Source of the DNA: UBA11136 sp964482135
GTDB lineage: Bacteria; Pseudomonadota; Alphaproteobacteria; UBA11136
Length of the DNA: 64,000 nucleotides
Assembly (NCBI GenBank): GCA_964482135.1
Contig: CAYZWF010000003.1
Span: forward strand, 1-64,000
Direction of reading: 5' to 3'
Shown here: piece after piece, positions 1-8,608 of the stretch
Layout: every line of letters starts with the position of its first letter
Numbering within the stretch: position 1 is the first letter of the stretch
Notes under the pieces: model-generated
Told to the model about the DNA's origin: nothing
What the model saw: only the letters and a program-made list of their open reading frames with translations
The model's database searches: none
Program-made: the position numbers and the translations under genes

Positions 1-1
1 T

Positions 2-517
2 CCGGCAATACGAATGAAGGTTGGATATGCGTACAGGGGTGATACCAGGGCGCATAAGCGTCTCATGGCAAAAAAATCACCACATGTCGTTAGTATCGAT
101 TACAGCCTTAATGAGCCGACCGGTAACCCTGAATTATTTGAAATTGAGGATGGAAAATCTATCCGGATCTACAGTTTTCACGATCTGGTGGGAGAAAAAT
201 TCAGGGCGCTCCTACAACAGGAGAAACGAAACCTGAGCAGACCACAGGACATATATGACCTTCATTTCCTTCTCAAGGATCACCCTTTAAGGGATGGTCC
301 TCTCACGAGGCGAGAGATTCTCAGGAGCTTGAAAGAGAAAGCAGCGGCTCGAAATCTTGCGGTGGAGAAAGAGTCCATGCGCAATCCCGAGATCATTCAT
401 AGATCGGAGCTTAATTTTCAACATATCGAATCACAGATCGAAGGCGAACTTCCTAGCTTCGATGATGCCTACGCAGCTATTCGGGCTTATTACGAGGGGC
501 TTCCCTGGGATACGTAG
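2..517 (+). CDS. AbiEii/AbiGii-type nucleotidyltransferase, C-terminal part (partial)
   Basis: The reading frame is open to the left window edge, so the gene starts outside. The visible roughly 171 residues contain the segment VGEKFRALLQQE followed by RPQDIYDLHFLL. This matches the conserved helix of the AbiEii/DUF1814 nucleotidyltransferase family, in which a Lys/Arg-rich stretch precedes an Arg-x-x-Asp-hydrophobic-Tyr-Asp-Leu motif. Family members are the toxin half of type IV toxin-antitoxin or abortive-infection pairs. The catalytic GS-x10-DxD region would lie upstream and is not seen. The antitoxin AbiEi, normally upstream, is also outside. Base composition is clearly lower in GC than the genes that follow, which suggests horizontal acquisition. 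The family call is fairly secure; activity as a toxin is inference. Confidence 0.7.
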   Translation, partial: PAIRMKVGYAYRGDTRAHKRLMAKKSPHVVSIDYSLNEPTGNPELFEIEDGKSIRIYSFHDLVGEKFRALLQQEKRNLSRPQDIYDLHFLLKDHPLRDGPLTRREILRSLKEKAAARNLAVEKESMRNPEIIHRSELNFQHIESQIEGELPSFDDAYAAIRAYYEGLPWDT

Positions 518-647
518 GTGGTTAGAAAGACCAAAGATCGCTCGATATGAGTGAAATCGCCGCTGCCGTGTTTGGGTAGTAGGGCTTTAACTCCATGAAC
601 AACGGAGTCGTTTCCTACTGTCTCTAGGAAATCTGGCGAATCCCCCC

Positions 648-2735
648 CTACCCAATCATCTCCGCCCACTCCGCCTCCGTGAGGACACGCACCCCCAGTT
701 CGGCGGCCTTCTTGGCCTTGGAGCCGGCGCCGGGGCCCGCCACCAGGTAATCGGTCTTCTTGGAGACAGAGCCCGCCACCCGCGCGCCCAGGGACTCGGC
801 GCGGGACTTGGCCTCGCCCCGGCTCATGGATTCCAAGGTGCCGGTGAAAACGATGGTCTTACCCGACAGCGGTGAGTCGCTCTGCGGCGCGGTGAAATCC
901 TGCACCTCAAGCGCGGCGTCCAGATCATCGAGAACGGCCATGTTATGGGGTTCGGCGAAGAAGGCGGCGAGATCATCGGCCATGGAGGGGCCGATGCCGT
1001 CGATGTTCTCGAGCTCGGCGCGGGTCTCTTCGTTGCCGTCAGCCAGAGCCGCCATGGCTTTGCGCCAGTTCCCAAGCGAGACATAGTCGCGGGCCAGCAG
1101 CCGCGCCGTGGCCTGGCCCACCTGGCGGATACCCAGGGCGTAGATGAAACGTTCCAGGGGAATAACGCGCTTGGCCTCCACCGCGGCCAGGAGATTGTCC
1201 AGCGATTGCGCGCCCCAGCCCTCGCGTTCGCTGATCTCCCCGGCTTTGTCGGCTAAACGAAAGATGTCGGCGGGGGATGTGAGAATCCCGTCTTCCCAGA
1301 AGGCGGCGATGTGTTTGGCGCCCAGCCCCTCGAGGTCGAAGGCGTTGCGCGAGACGAAATGTTTCAGCCGTTCCACCGCCTGGGCCGGGCACACCAAACC
1401 GCCGGTACAGCGCCGCGCCGCCTCGCCCTCCTCGCGAATGGCGAGGCTCTCACATTCGGGGCAATGGGTGAGGGGCTCATAGGGGTCGGTAGTGGCCGGG
1501 CGTTTGTCCAGAACCACCCCCACCACCTGGGGGATCACATCGCCGGCGCGCTGGATGATCACGGTGTCGCCAGCGCGCACGTCGAGCTTTTTGATCATGT
1601 CCTCGTTGTGGAGGGTGGCGTTGGCCACCACCACCCCGCCCACGGTGACGGGCTCCAACCGGGCCACGGGGGTGAGCGCCCCGGTGCGCCCTACCTGGAC
1701 ATCAATATCCGTGACCACGGTGCGGGCCTGTTCGGCGGGGAATTTATGGGCGATGGCCCAGCGCGGGTGGCGGCTCACCTGGCCCAGCCGTTCCTGCCAG
1801 TGGTGCCGGTTGACCTTGTAGACCACGCCGTCGATATCGTAGGGGAGATCGGGCCGCTGTGCCTCGATATCCTCATAGAAGGCGAGACAGTCTTCAACCC
1901 GTTTACAACGCTTGGACAGGGGGTTGGTGGTGAAACCCCAACTCTTCAGTTGCGCCAGCATGTCCCAGTGGGTGGCGGTATTCCGCCTGCCTGCCTCACC
2001 CCCGCTATAGGCGAAGAAATGGAGGGGGCGGGAGGCGGTAACTTTTGAATCGAGCTGGCGCAGGCTTCCCGCCGCCGCGTTGCGGGGATTGGCGAAGGGC
2101 TTGTTTCCCTCGGCCTCCTGGCGCGCGTTCAGGGCCTGGAAGTCGTCGCGGCGCATATGGACCTCGGCGCGCACTTCGAGAATATCCGGCGCGGATTTGG
2201 GCAGGGTGGCGGGGATGTCGGCGATGGTGCGTAAGTTTGCGGTGACGTCCTCGCCGGTTGTGCCGTCGCCCCGGGTGGCCCCCTGGACGAAGGCGCGGTT
2301 TTCATAGCACAGGGAGACCGAGAGGCCGTCGATCTTGGGCTCGCAGACCAGTTCAATGGGTTCGTTTTCATCCAAACTCAGAAAGCGGCGGATGCGCTCA
2401 AGGAAGGCGGTGACGTCCTCTTCATTAAAGGCGTTATCGAGCGAGAGCATGGGCCGGGAATGGGTGACCTTGGCGAAGCCCGAGGCGGGGGCGGCGCCCA
2501 CGCGGTGGGAGGGGCTGTCGGGGCGCATGAGATGGAAGAAGCTGGATTCGATGGCAATGTTGCGCCGGCGCAGGGCGTCGTATTCGGCGTCGCTCACCTG
2601 CGGCGCGTCGTCCTGGTAATAGGCCACGTCATAGATGGCGATTTTTTTCGCCAGGTCCGCCAGTTCCTGCGCCGCCTCGAGCTCGGTCAATTCTTCCACG
2701 GGAATGGGAGCGGCGGGGGTTTTTTTGGCGGGCAT
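648..2735 (-). CDS. ligA: NAD-dependent DNA ligase LigA
   Basis: LigA seals nicks between Okazaki fragments and after repair, using NAD+ as the adenylate donor. The 695-residue protein has the full family layout. The adenylation motif KIDG is at 134-137 with nucleophile Lys134, followed by the ATRGDGTTGEDVT nucleotidyltransferase segment. An OB fold comes next, then a four-Cys zinc finger (CPEC ... RRCTGGLVC), helix-hairpin-helix repeats, and a C-terminal BRCT domain beginning LSGKTIVFTGTLESMSRGE. Its ATG lies one base beyond the recN stop, so it is the last gene of a bamD-recN-ligA transcription unit, an arrangement common downstream of lpxC in alphaproteobacteria. Length and motifs are normal and nothing is missing. 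Confidence 0.97.
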   Translation of the reverse strand: MPAKKTPAAPIPVEELTELEAAQELADLAKKIAIYDVAYYQDDAPQVSDAEYDALRRRNIAIESSFFHLMRPDSPSHRVGAAPASGFAKVTHSRPMLSLDNAFNEEDVTAFLERIRRFLSLDENEPIELVCEPKIDGLSVSLCYENRAFVQGATRGDGTTGEDVTANLRTIADIPATLPKSAPDILEVRAEVHMRRDDFQALNARQEAEGNKPFANPRNAAAGSLRQLDSKVTASRPLHFFAYSGGEAGRRNTATHWDMLAQLKSWGFTTNPLSKRCKRVEDCLAFYEDIEAQRPDLPYDIDGVVYKVNRHHWQERLGQVSRHPRWAIAHKFPAEQARTVVTDIDVQVGRTGALTPVARLEPVTVGGVVVANATLHNEDMIKKLDVRAGDTVIIQRAGDVIPQVVGVVLDKRPATTDPYEPLTHCPECESLAIREEGEAARRCTGGLVCPAQAVERLKHFVSRNAFDLEGLGAKHIAAFWEDGILTSPADIFRLADKAGEISEREGWGAQSLDNLLAAVEAKRVIPLERFIYALGIRQVGQATARLLARDYVSLGNWRKAMAALADGNEETRAELENIDGIGPSMADDLAAFFAEPHNMAVLDDLDAALEVQDFTAPQSDSPLSGKTIVFTGTLESMSRGEAKSRAESLGARVAGSVSKKTDYLVAGPGAGSKAKKAAELGVRVLTEAEWAEMIG

Positions 2736-2736
2736 G

Positions 2737-4446
2737 TCAGGCCGATTGCAGCAGGCTGTCGGCGGCGGCGCGGGCCTCGTCGGTGACCTGTTTACCCGAC
2801 AGCATGCGGGCGATTTCCTCGCGCCGGGCTTCGTCGTCGAGGGTATCCACGGTGGTGATGACCGTGTCGGTGGCGTCCCTGCCTTCCTTGATGATGCGCA
2901 GATGATGGCCGCCGCGCGCGGCGACCTGGGGCGAATGGGTGATGACCAGAACCTGGCGGCCCTGGCCCAGCCGTGACAGGCGTTCGCCCACCGCCGCCGC
3001 CACCGCTCCGCCGACGCCGCTGTCCACCTCGTCGAAGACCAGGGTCGCGGCGGACCCGCCGTCGGCCACCACCACCTTCAGGGCGAGCATGAAACGGGCC
3101 ATCTCGCCGCCCGAGGCGATACGGTTGATGGGGCCGGGCGGAGTGCCGGGATTGGTGGTGACTTCGAAACTGATGCGCTCGGCGCCGTGTTCGCCCCATT
3201 GGGATGCTTCCAGTGGGTCGAGGCGGGTGGCGAATTGAGCCTTTTCCAGTTTCAGAGCGGGAAGCTCGGCGGAAACTGACCTGTCGAGTTTTTTTGCCGC
3301 CGCCGCGCGTTTCCCGGAAAGATCGCCGCAGGCGGAATCGAAGGCGTCGCGGGTGGCGGTGACGTTTTCGGCCAGCTGCGCGAGGGTGTCGCCGCCGCCG
3401 GCAAGGGAGTCGAGCTCGGCGCTGAGCTGCTCGCGCAATTTAGGTAGATCATCCACGGCCACATTGTGTTTGCGGGCGAGATCGCGCAGGGCGAAGAAGC
3501 GGTCCTCGATTTCCTGGAGTTTGGCGGGGTCGCTCTCCAGTTGGCCGCCGAAATCATGGAGCAGAGCCAGCGCCTCGGCCACTTCCAGCGCCGCGCGATC
3601 CAGGGTGTCGAGAGCCGGTTTGAGCTGGGCCGGGGCATGGGACGCCACCTTTTCGAGATGGGCCCTGGCGGCATTGAGGGAATCTTCCACGCCGCGTCCG
3701 GATTTGGCATCGGCTGTGGTTCCGCCGGACATTTCGGCCCCGGATATTTCGGCGCAGGCGGCGTTGAGCGCCGCCACCAGTTTCTCGCCATGGGCCATGA
3801 CCGAGCGCAGCTGGTCGAGCTCGGCTTCCTCGCCCGGCTTGGGGTCGAGGGCCTCTATTTCCCCGAGGTGATGGCGCAGCTCGGCCTCCCGCGCCATGGC
3901 GGAGTCGCGGTTGCGGGCGGCGGCTTCGTGGGCATCCACGGCCTGGCGCCAGGTTTGCCAGGTGGCGGCCACCTTTCGCGTGAGGGGCCCAAGCCCGCCA
4001 AAGGCGTCCAGGGTCTCGCGGTGGGTGGCGGGGTCGAGCAGGCCCTGTTCGGCGAACTGGCCCTCGATCTCCACCATCATGCCGCCCATGGCCCGCAACA
4101 GGCCGACGCTCACGGGCTGGTCGTTGATGAAGGCGCGGCTGCGGCCGTCGCCCCCCAGCACCCGGCGCAGGAGCAGGCTGTGTTCGGCGTCCATGCCCTG
4201 TTCGGCGAGCAGGGCCAGGGCGGGGTGGCCGTGGGAAAGGTTAAATTCGGCGGTGACGGCGGCCTGATCGGCGCCGGCGCGGACCAGGGTTTTCTCGGCC
4301 CTGAATCCCAGCGCCAGGCCCAGGGCGTCGAGGAGGATGGATTTACCGGCGCCGGTCTCGCCGGTGAGCGTGCAGAGCCCGGCCTCGAAGCTCAGGTCGA
4401 GCTGGTCGATGAGGACAACGTTGCGGATCGAGAGGCTGGCGAGCAT
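2737..4446 (-). CDS. recN: DNA repair protein RecN (SMC-like ATPase)
   Basis: RecN is an SMC-like ATPase that acts at double-strand breaks and promotes RecA-dependent recombinational repair. The Walker A motif GETGAGKS is at residues 29-36 next to the N-terminal segment IRNVVLIDQLDLSFEAGL. The middle is Ala/Glu/Leu-rich coiled coil. The C-terminal half carries the ABC-type signature region around RIASGGEMARFMLALK and the Walker B segment TLVFDEVDSGVGG, followed by the switch region VLVITHSPQVAARG. Length (569) is typical. It starts eight bases after the bamD stop and ends directly before ligA, so the three are probably co-transcribed. No LexA-type operator was recognised upstream. Confidence 0.96.
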   Translation of the reverse strand: MLASLSIRNVVLIDQLDLSFEAGLCTLTGETGAGKSILLDALGLALGFRAEKTLVRAGADQAAVTAEFNLSHGHPALALLAEQGMDAEHSLLLRRVLGGDGRSRAFINDQPVSVGLLRAMGGMMVEIEGQFAEQGLLDPATHRETLDAFGGLGPLTRKVAATWQTWRQAVDAHEAAARNRDSAMAREAELRHHLGEIEALDPKPGEEAELDQLRSVMAHGEKLVAALNAACAEISGAEMSGGTTADAKSGRGVEDSLNAARAHLEKVASHAPAQLKPALDTLDRAALEVAEALALLHDFGGQLESDPAKLQEIEDRFFALRDLARKHNVAVDDLPKLREQLSAELDSLAGGGDTLAQLAENVTATRDAFDSACGDLSGKRAAAAKKLDRSVSAELPALKLEKAQFATRLDPLEASQWGEHGAERISFEVTTNPGTPPGPINRIASGGEMARFMLALKVVVADGGSAATLVFDEVDSGVGGAVAAAVGERLSRLGQGRQVLVITHSPQVAARGGHHLRIIKEGRDATDTVITTVDTLDDEARREEIARMLSGKQVTDEARAAADSLLQSA

Positions 4447-4453
4447 TGGTTCT

Positions 4454-5365
4454 TTAAAACATCCAGTCCCAGACCTGGGAAAAATAGGATTTGTCTTCCC
4501 CGTCTTCGTCCCCGCCTTCGCCGCCTTCTTTGGTGGCGAGCACGGAGCGGCGCTCCACCTCCGACTTGAAGGTTTCGTGGCTTTCCAGAAGATCGTTGTC
4601 TTCGAGCAGGGCGTAGGTATCCCAGTACCAGGGGTTGTTGGGGTAATTGTAGCCGAGAACGGCGGCCGTCTTGCGCGCCTCGCTCACCATGCCAAGCGAC
4701 AGATAACCTTCCACCAGCCGGTGCAGGGCTTCGGGGATATGGGTGGTGGTCCCGTATTCCTCCACCACCGAGCGGAAGCGGTTGATGGCGGCAAGGTAAT
4801 GTTCGCGCTGGAGGTAATAGCGGCCGATGGTCATGTCCTTGCCGGCGAGATGGTCGAGGATGAGGTCGAGCCGGGGGATGGCGTCGGCGGCGTATTTGCT
4901 GTCGGGAAAGCGCACCACCAGGTCTTCGAAGACTTCCAGCGCCAGTTCCGTGTTCTTTTGGTCGCGCGAGACGTCGGTGATCCTCTCGTAATAGCACAGC
5001 GCCTTGAGGTAATAGGCGTAGGGGGTGTCCACATGGCCGGGATGGAGCTGGATGAAGCGGTCGAGGCCGATAATGGCTTCGTCATATTCGTTTTTCTTGT
5101 AACGGGCGAAGGCGGCCATGATCTGGCCCTTGGTGGCCCAGATGGAATAGGGATGCTGGCGCTCCACCTCGTCGAAGAGCTGGGCCGCGGTGATGTAGTT
5201 ATCGTACATGAGCTCGTTCATGGCCTCGTTATAGAGGGATTCCGCGGGCTGTTCGGCGTAGATGGTTTCATCCGTCGTCTCGCAGGCAGCGAGAAGACTC
5301 CCCAGGCCAAGGCAGGCGATGAGGGCGAGAACGGCGGTGAAGGGGCGTATGGGGTGTGGCGTCAT
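4454..5365 (-). CDS. bamD: Outer-membrane assembly lipoprotein BamD
   Basis: BamD (ComL) is the essential lipoprotein of the BAM complex, which folds beta-barrel proteins into the outer membrane. The N-terminus has a hydrophobic signal segment ending in a lipobox LLAAC, with lipidation expected at Cys28. After that come TPR-like helical repeats typical of the family, including SLYNEAMNELMYDNYITAAQ and the repeated aromatic and Pro positions of the BamD TPRs (HPYSIWATKGQ, GLDRFIQLHPGH). The C-terminal tail beyond about residue 270 is Glu/Gly-rich and probably disordered. It lies downstream of an lpxC terminator, so it must have its own promoter in the 115 bp between; no convincing -35/-10 pair was found there. 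Confidence 0.94.
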   Translation of the reverse strand: MTPHPIRPFTAVLALIACLGLGSLLAACETTDETIYAEQPAESLYNEAMNELMYDNYITAAQLFDEVERQHPYSIWATKGQIMAAFARYKKNEYDEAIIGLDRFIQLHPGHVDTPYAYYLKALCYYERITDVSRDQKNTELALEVFEDLVVRFPDSKYAADAIPRLDLILDHLAGKDMTIGRYYLQREHYLAAINRFRSVVEEYGTTTHIPEALHRLVEGYLSLGMVSEARKTAAVLGYNYPNNPWYWDTYALLEDNDLLESHETFKSEVERRSVLATKEGGEGGDEDGEDKSYFSQVWDWMF

Positions 5366-5462
5366 TCTTACGTCGTCAACAGGGGGTCATTAACGGGGGG
5401 TGGCGAGTCAAAATAATATATCACGGACGCCGTCCTGGCACGGCCTCATATGGGCTGGCGGA

Positions 5463-5506
5463 AGAAAAAAAGACGAAAAAAAACGGCTCCTCGCGAAGAG
5501 CCGTTT
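5463..5506 (-). terminator. Rho-independent terminator after lpxC
   Basis: A perfect 9-bp stem (5481-5489 with 5498-5506, arm AAACGGCTC) closes an 8-nt loop. On the minus strand it runs into a broken U-tract (complement of the A-rich run 5463-5483). It lies 45 bp past the lpxC stop and separates the lpxC transcript from bamD. Confidence 0.85.
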
Positions 5507-5550
5507 CTTAGGGGGGCGCGGTGATCCGCGTGATGGGGGAATAAAGAGAT

Positions 5551-6552
5551 TCAGGCGCTGGCGGCCAGCGCCGGTTCCTTGACCCGTGACGGTACGATCA
5601 CGGGGCCGGAAGAGAGGAAATCATCGCTGATTTCACTGTGGCACCAGGCGTCGTCATCGGCAAACAGGGCCTCGAGAAGGCCGCGGTTGAGGCCGTGGCC
5701 GGAGCGCAGGCCGTGGAAATGGCCGATCAGCGGAGAGCCCGCAAGATAGAGGTCGCCAAGGGAATCGAGAACCTTGTGGCGCACGAATTCATCGTGGTAA
5801 CGCAGGCCGCCTTCGTTGAGAACCTGGTCGCCGCTGATGACCACGGCGTTATCCAGGGAGCCGCCAAGGGCCAGCCCCGAGGCGCGCAGGTCGTCCACCT
5901 CGTGGAGGAAGCCGAAGGTGCGGGCGCGGCTGATTTGCGATTTAAAGGCGTCGTCGGCCACATGGAAGAGATAGTTCTGGCGCGAGATGGCGTCGCTGTC
6001 GAAATCAATTTCCACATTGATGGAAAAGGCTTCCAGCGAATCGGGGGCCGGGGCAAGGGAGGCGAAACTCTCGCCGTGGGAAACCGAGACCGGCTTTAAT
6101 ACGCGGATGGCGCGGCGCGGGACGTTCTGTTCGACGATTCCCGCGCATTCGATGAGAAACACGAAAGGCGCGGCGCTGCCGTCCATGGCGGGAACTTCGC
6201 CGCCCTGGATTTCCACCACCAGATTGTCGATGTGACAGCCCGCCAGCGCCGCCATGAGATGCTCCACCGTGGCCACCGAGACGTTGCCGCCGTCACTCAG
6301 CGTGGTGCACAGCCGGGTATCGGAAATCTGGCTCCAATGGGCGGGGATACGGGCATTGCCGCCGCCGATGTCGCTGCGGCGGAAGACGATGCCGGTATCG
6401 GGCTCGGCGGGATGCAGGGTGAGAGAGACGTTCTCGCCGCTGTGCAGGGCGGTGCCGCTGCAATTAATGGCGCTTTTCAGGGTGCGTTGCTGGGCGGGTT
6501 TCCCGCCGCGCGCCTTTTGGGAGGATTTCTTGTTGTTGAGTGTTTTTTTCAT
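5551..6552 (-). CDS. lpxC: UDP-3-O-acyl-N-acetylglucosamine deacetylase LpxC
   Basis: LpxC is the zinc hydrolase that commits UDP-3-O-acyl-GlcNAc to lipid A synthesis. The 333-residue protein has both LpxC repeats. The first zinc ligand lies in VEHLMAAL (His98), and the others in HKVLDSLGDLYLAG, followed by the catalytic His in the HFHGLRSGHGLN segment. The substrate loop GEVPAMDGSAAPF is present. An extra basic N-terminus of about 22 residues (MKKTLNNKKSSQKARGG) precedes the usual TLKSAINCSGTALHSGE start. It may be a regulatory tail, or the true start may lie further inside. The gene follows ftsZ, as in most alphaproteobacteria, but terminators lie on both sides, so it is probably a monocistronic unit. 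Confidence 0.96.
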   Translation of the reverse strand: MKKTLNNKKSSQKARGGKPAQQRTLKSAINCSGTALHSGENVSLTLHPAEPDTGIVFRRSDIGGGNARIPAHWSQISDTRLCTTLSDGGNVSVATVEHLMAALAGCHIDNLVVEIQGGEVPAMDGSAAPFVFLIECAGIVEQNVPRRAIRVLKPVSVSHGESFASLAPAPDSLEAFSINVEIDFDSDAISRQNYLFHVADDAFKSQISRARTFGFLHEVDDLRASGLALGGSLDNAVVISGDQVLNEGGLRYHDEFVRHKVLDSLGDLYLAGSPLIGHFHGLRSGHGLNRGLLEALFADDDAWCHSEISDDFLSSGPVIVPSRVKEPALAASA

Positions 6553-6605
6553 TACGAATATTCGGCCTAATCTAAGATTTTCCCCAAGCCTTTGTTTAAG
6601 AACAT

Positions 6606-6648
6606 AAAAAAATGCTCTGGAGGATATGTATCAGTATCCCCCAGAGCA
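6606..6648 (-). terminator. Rho-independent terminator after ftsZ
   Basis: The outer 8-bp stem (6613-6620 with 6641-6648, arm TGCTCTGG) continues through a small internal mismatch into GATA/TATC. It is followed on the minus strand by seven U (complement of A6606-6612). It lies about 70 bp beyond the ftsZ stop and closes the division-cluster transcript. Confidence 0.85.
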
Positions 6649-6716
6649 CTCAAATCACTCTTTATTACGTATTGTTACAACGCAAGTGGTTGTAATTCCT
6701 TGCGATTCTTTTCGTC

Positions 6717-8516
6717 TCAGTTGGCCTGCCTGCGCAGGAAGGCCGGGATTTCCAGCAGGTCGTCATCGCTCTGGGCCGCCGGCATGCGGTCCACGGGATC
6801 CATCCCGCCCAGCCTGGGCTGGGGATTGGGTGGATTGGAGTCCGCCACTGCCTCCGCGGCCGCAGCCGCAGCCGGAGCGATGGCGGGGGTGGGTTGCGCC
6901 GGTTCGGCCGGTGGCGCCGGTGCGACCGGTTCAGCCGGTGGCGCCGCTTGCACCGGTTCGGCCGGTTCAGCCGCCTCGACCTCTTTGACCTTGTTGCGGG
7001 AACCGGTGAGTTTCCTGAACATGCTGACACGGCCCTCGCCCGGCTCTTTCTTTTCGCTCCCGCCATTGGCCATGGCCGCGGCGGCGAAGGGATTGGCCGT
7101 CGCTTCTTGCCCCTCGCCCTGGGCCTCACCGGAGGCCTCTACGGGACGCGGCGAGATGAAGGGCGGCTTGTTGCGCGCCAGCCAGGCCGGTGTGGCGGCA
7201 GGCTCGCTTTTGACGGGGTCCGCCTCGGCCAGGGCTTCGGCCTCGGCCAAGGCTTCGTTAGCGCGGCCCGGTGGCGGGCTGATGTCGAGCCCGTTATCGG
7301 GTGCGGCCGTCGCCTCCGCGGTCTCTGCGGCTTGCTCGGTCTGTGGAGCGGGAGCGGGGGTTCCGGGACCACCGGGACCACCGAGTCCTGTGTGCAGAGG
7401 GAGAACCCCGCCGCGCGGCTCTTCCGCCGTTACAGGATCGGCCCCGCGCATGGGCTTGTATTTGTCGCCGATGGCCGGCATTTCGGGCACGTGATCGACC
7501 CTGGGATGATCGGTGAGAAGATGCACATTATCGCCGCCCACGGCCGCCGCGGCGTCGATCCCCGTGGCCACCACCGAGACCCGCATGAGGCCTTCCATGG
7601 TGTCCTCGATGGCGGTGCCGAAGATGATATTGGCCTTGGGGTCCACTTCCTCCTTGATGCGATTGGCGGCTTCGTCCACCTCGAACATGGTCATATCGAG
7701 CCCGCCGGTGATGTTGATGAGCACGCCGCGCGCGCCCTTCATGGAGGAATCCTGGAGCAGGGGGTTAGAGATGGCGGCCTCGGCGGCTTCGAGGGCGCGT
7801 TTCTCGCCCTCGGCCTCGCCGGTGCCCATCTGCGCCTTGCCCATCTCCGTCATCACCGAGCGGATATCGGCGAAATCGAGATTGATGAGGCCGGGCTTGA
7901 CCATGAGGTCGGTGACCCCGCGCACGCCACAGTGAAGCACCTCGTCGGCCATGTTGAAGGCCTCGGCGAAGGTGGTCTTTTCATTGGCCACGCGGAACAG
8001 GTTCTGGTTGGGAATGATGATCAGGGTGTCCACATATTGCTGGAGCTCCTCGACCCCGCCCTCGGCGGTGTGCATGCGTGTGGTGCCCTCGAAATCGAAG
8101 GGCTTGGTAACCACGCCCACGGTGAGGATTCCCAACTCCCGCGCGGCCCGCGCGATGACCGGCGCGGCGCCGGTCCCGGTGCCACCGCCCATACCGGCGG
8201 TGATGAAGGCCATATGGGTGCCGTTGAGGTGCTCGATAAGCTCGTCAATGGCCTCTTCCGCCGCGGCCCTGCCGATATCGGGACGTGATCCCGCGCCCAG
8301 CCCCTGGGTGATGGTGGCCCCGAGCTGAATCTGGCGCGGCGCCTCGGAATGGGCCAGCGCCTGGGAATCGGTGTTGGAGGCGACAAACTCCACGCCCTGA
8401 AGGCCCGAGCGGATCATGTTGTTGATGGCGTTGCCGCCGGCGCCGCCGATTCCGACGACGGTGATTCTGGGTTTCAGTTCGGCTTCCTTGGTGGGAAGGC
8501 TGAGGTTGATACTCAT
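6717..8516 (-). CDS. ftsZ: Cell division GTPase FtsZ with long disordered linker
   Basis: FtsZ is the tubulin-like GTPase that forms the division ring. The N-terminal 320 residues carry the nucleotide-binding GIGGAGGNA and the tubulin signature GGGTGTG at 110-116. A synergy T7 loop (NLDFADIRSVM) activates the neighbouring subunit. The rest, roughly residues 330-580, is Pro/Ala/Glu-rich low-complexity linker with PPAEP repeats. The protein ends in the conserved C-terminal peptide LLEIPAFLRRQAN, which recruits FtsA and other partners. Total length is 599 against about 380 in E. coli; long linkers are common in alphaproteobacteria. It is the last gene of the cluster before a strong terminator, 92 bp downstream of ftsA. 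Confidence 0.97.
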   Translation of the reverse strand: MSINLSLPTKEAELKPRITVVGIGGAGGNAINNMIRSGLQGVEFVASNTDSQALAHSEAPRQIQLGATITQGLGAGSRPDIGRAAAEEAIDELIEHLNGTHMAFITAGMGGGTGTGAAPVIARAARELGILTVGVVTKPFDFEGTTRMHTAEGGVEELQQYVDTLIIIPNQNLFRVANEKTTFAEAFNMADEVLHCGVRGVTDLMVKPGLINLDFADIRSVMTEMGKAQMGTGEAEGEKRALEAAEAAISNPLLQDSSMKGARGVLINITGGLDMTMFEVDEAANRIKEEVDPKANIIFGTAIEDTMEGLMRVSVVATGIDAAAAVGGDNVHLLTDHPRVDHVPEMPAIGDKYKPMRGADPVTAEEPRGGVLPLHTGLGGPGGPGTPAPAPQTEQAAETAEATAAPDNGLDISPPPGRANEALAEAEALAEADPVKSEPAATPAWLARNKPPFISPRPVEASGEAQGEGQEATANPFAAAAMANGGSEKKEPGEGRVSMFRKLTGSRNKVKEVEAAEPAEPVQAAPPAEPVAPAPPAEPAQPTPAIAPAAAAAAEAVADSNPPNPQPRLGGMDPVDRMPAAQSDDDLLEIPAFLRRQAN

Positions 8517-8608
8517 AACGTACTCCTTTTTGTTCTCTTAATTAGAGACGTACTTACCGGTCGCATCCCCGACCGGGAAAAGGGAGCGGCGATCCGCCGC
8601 GCAAAGGG

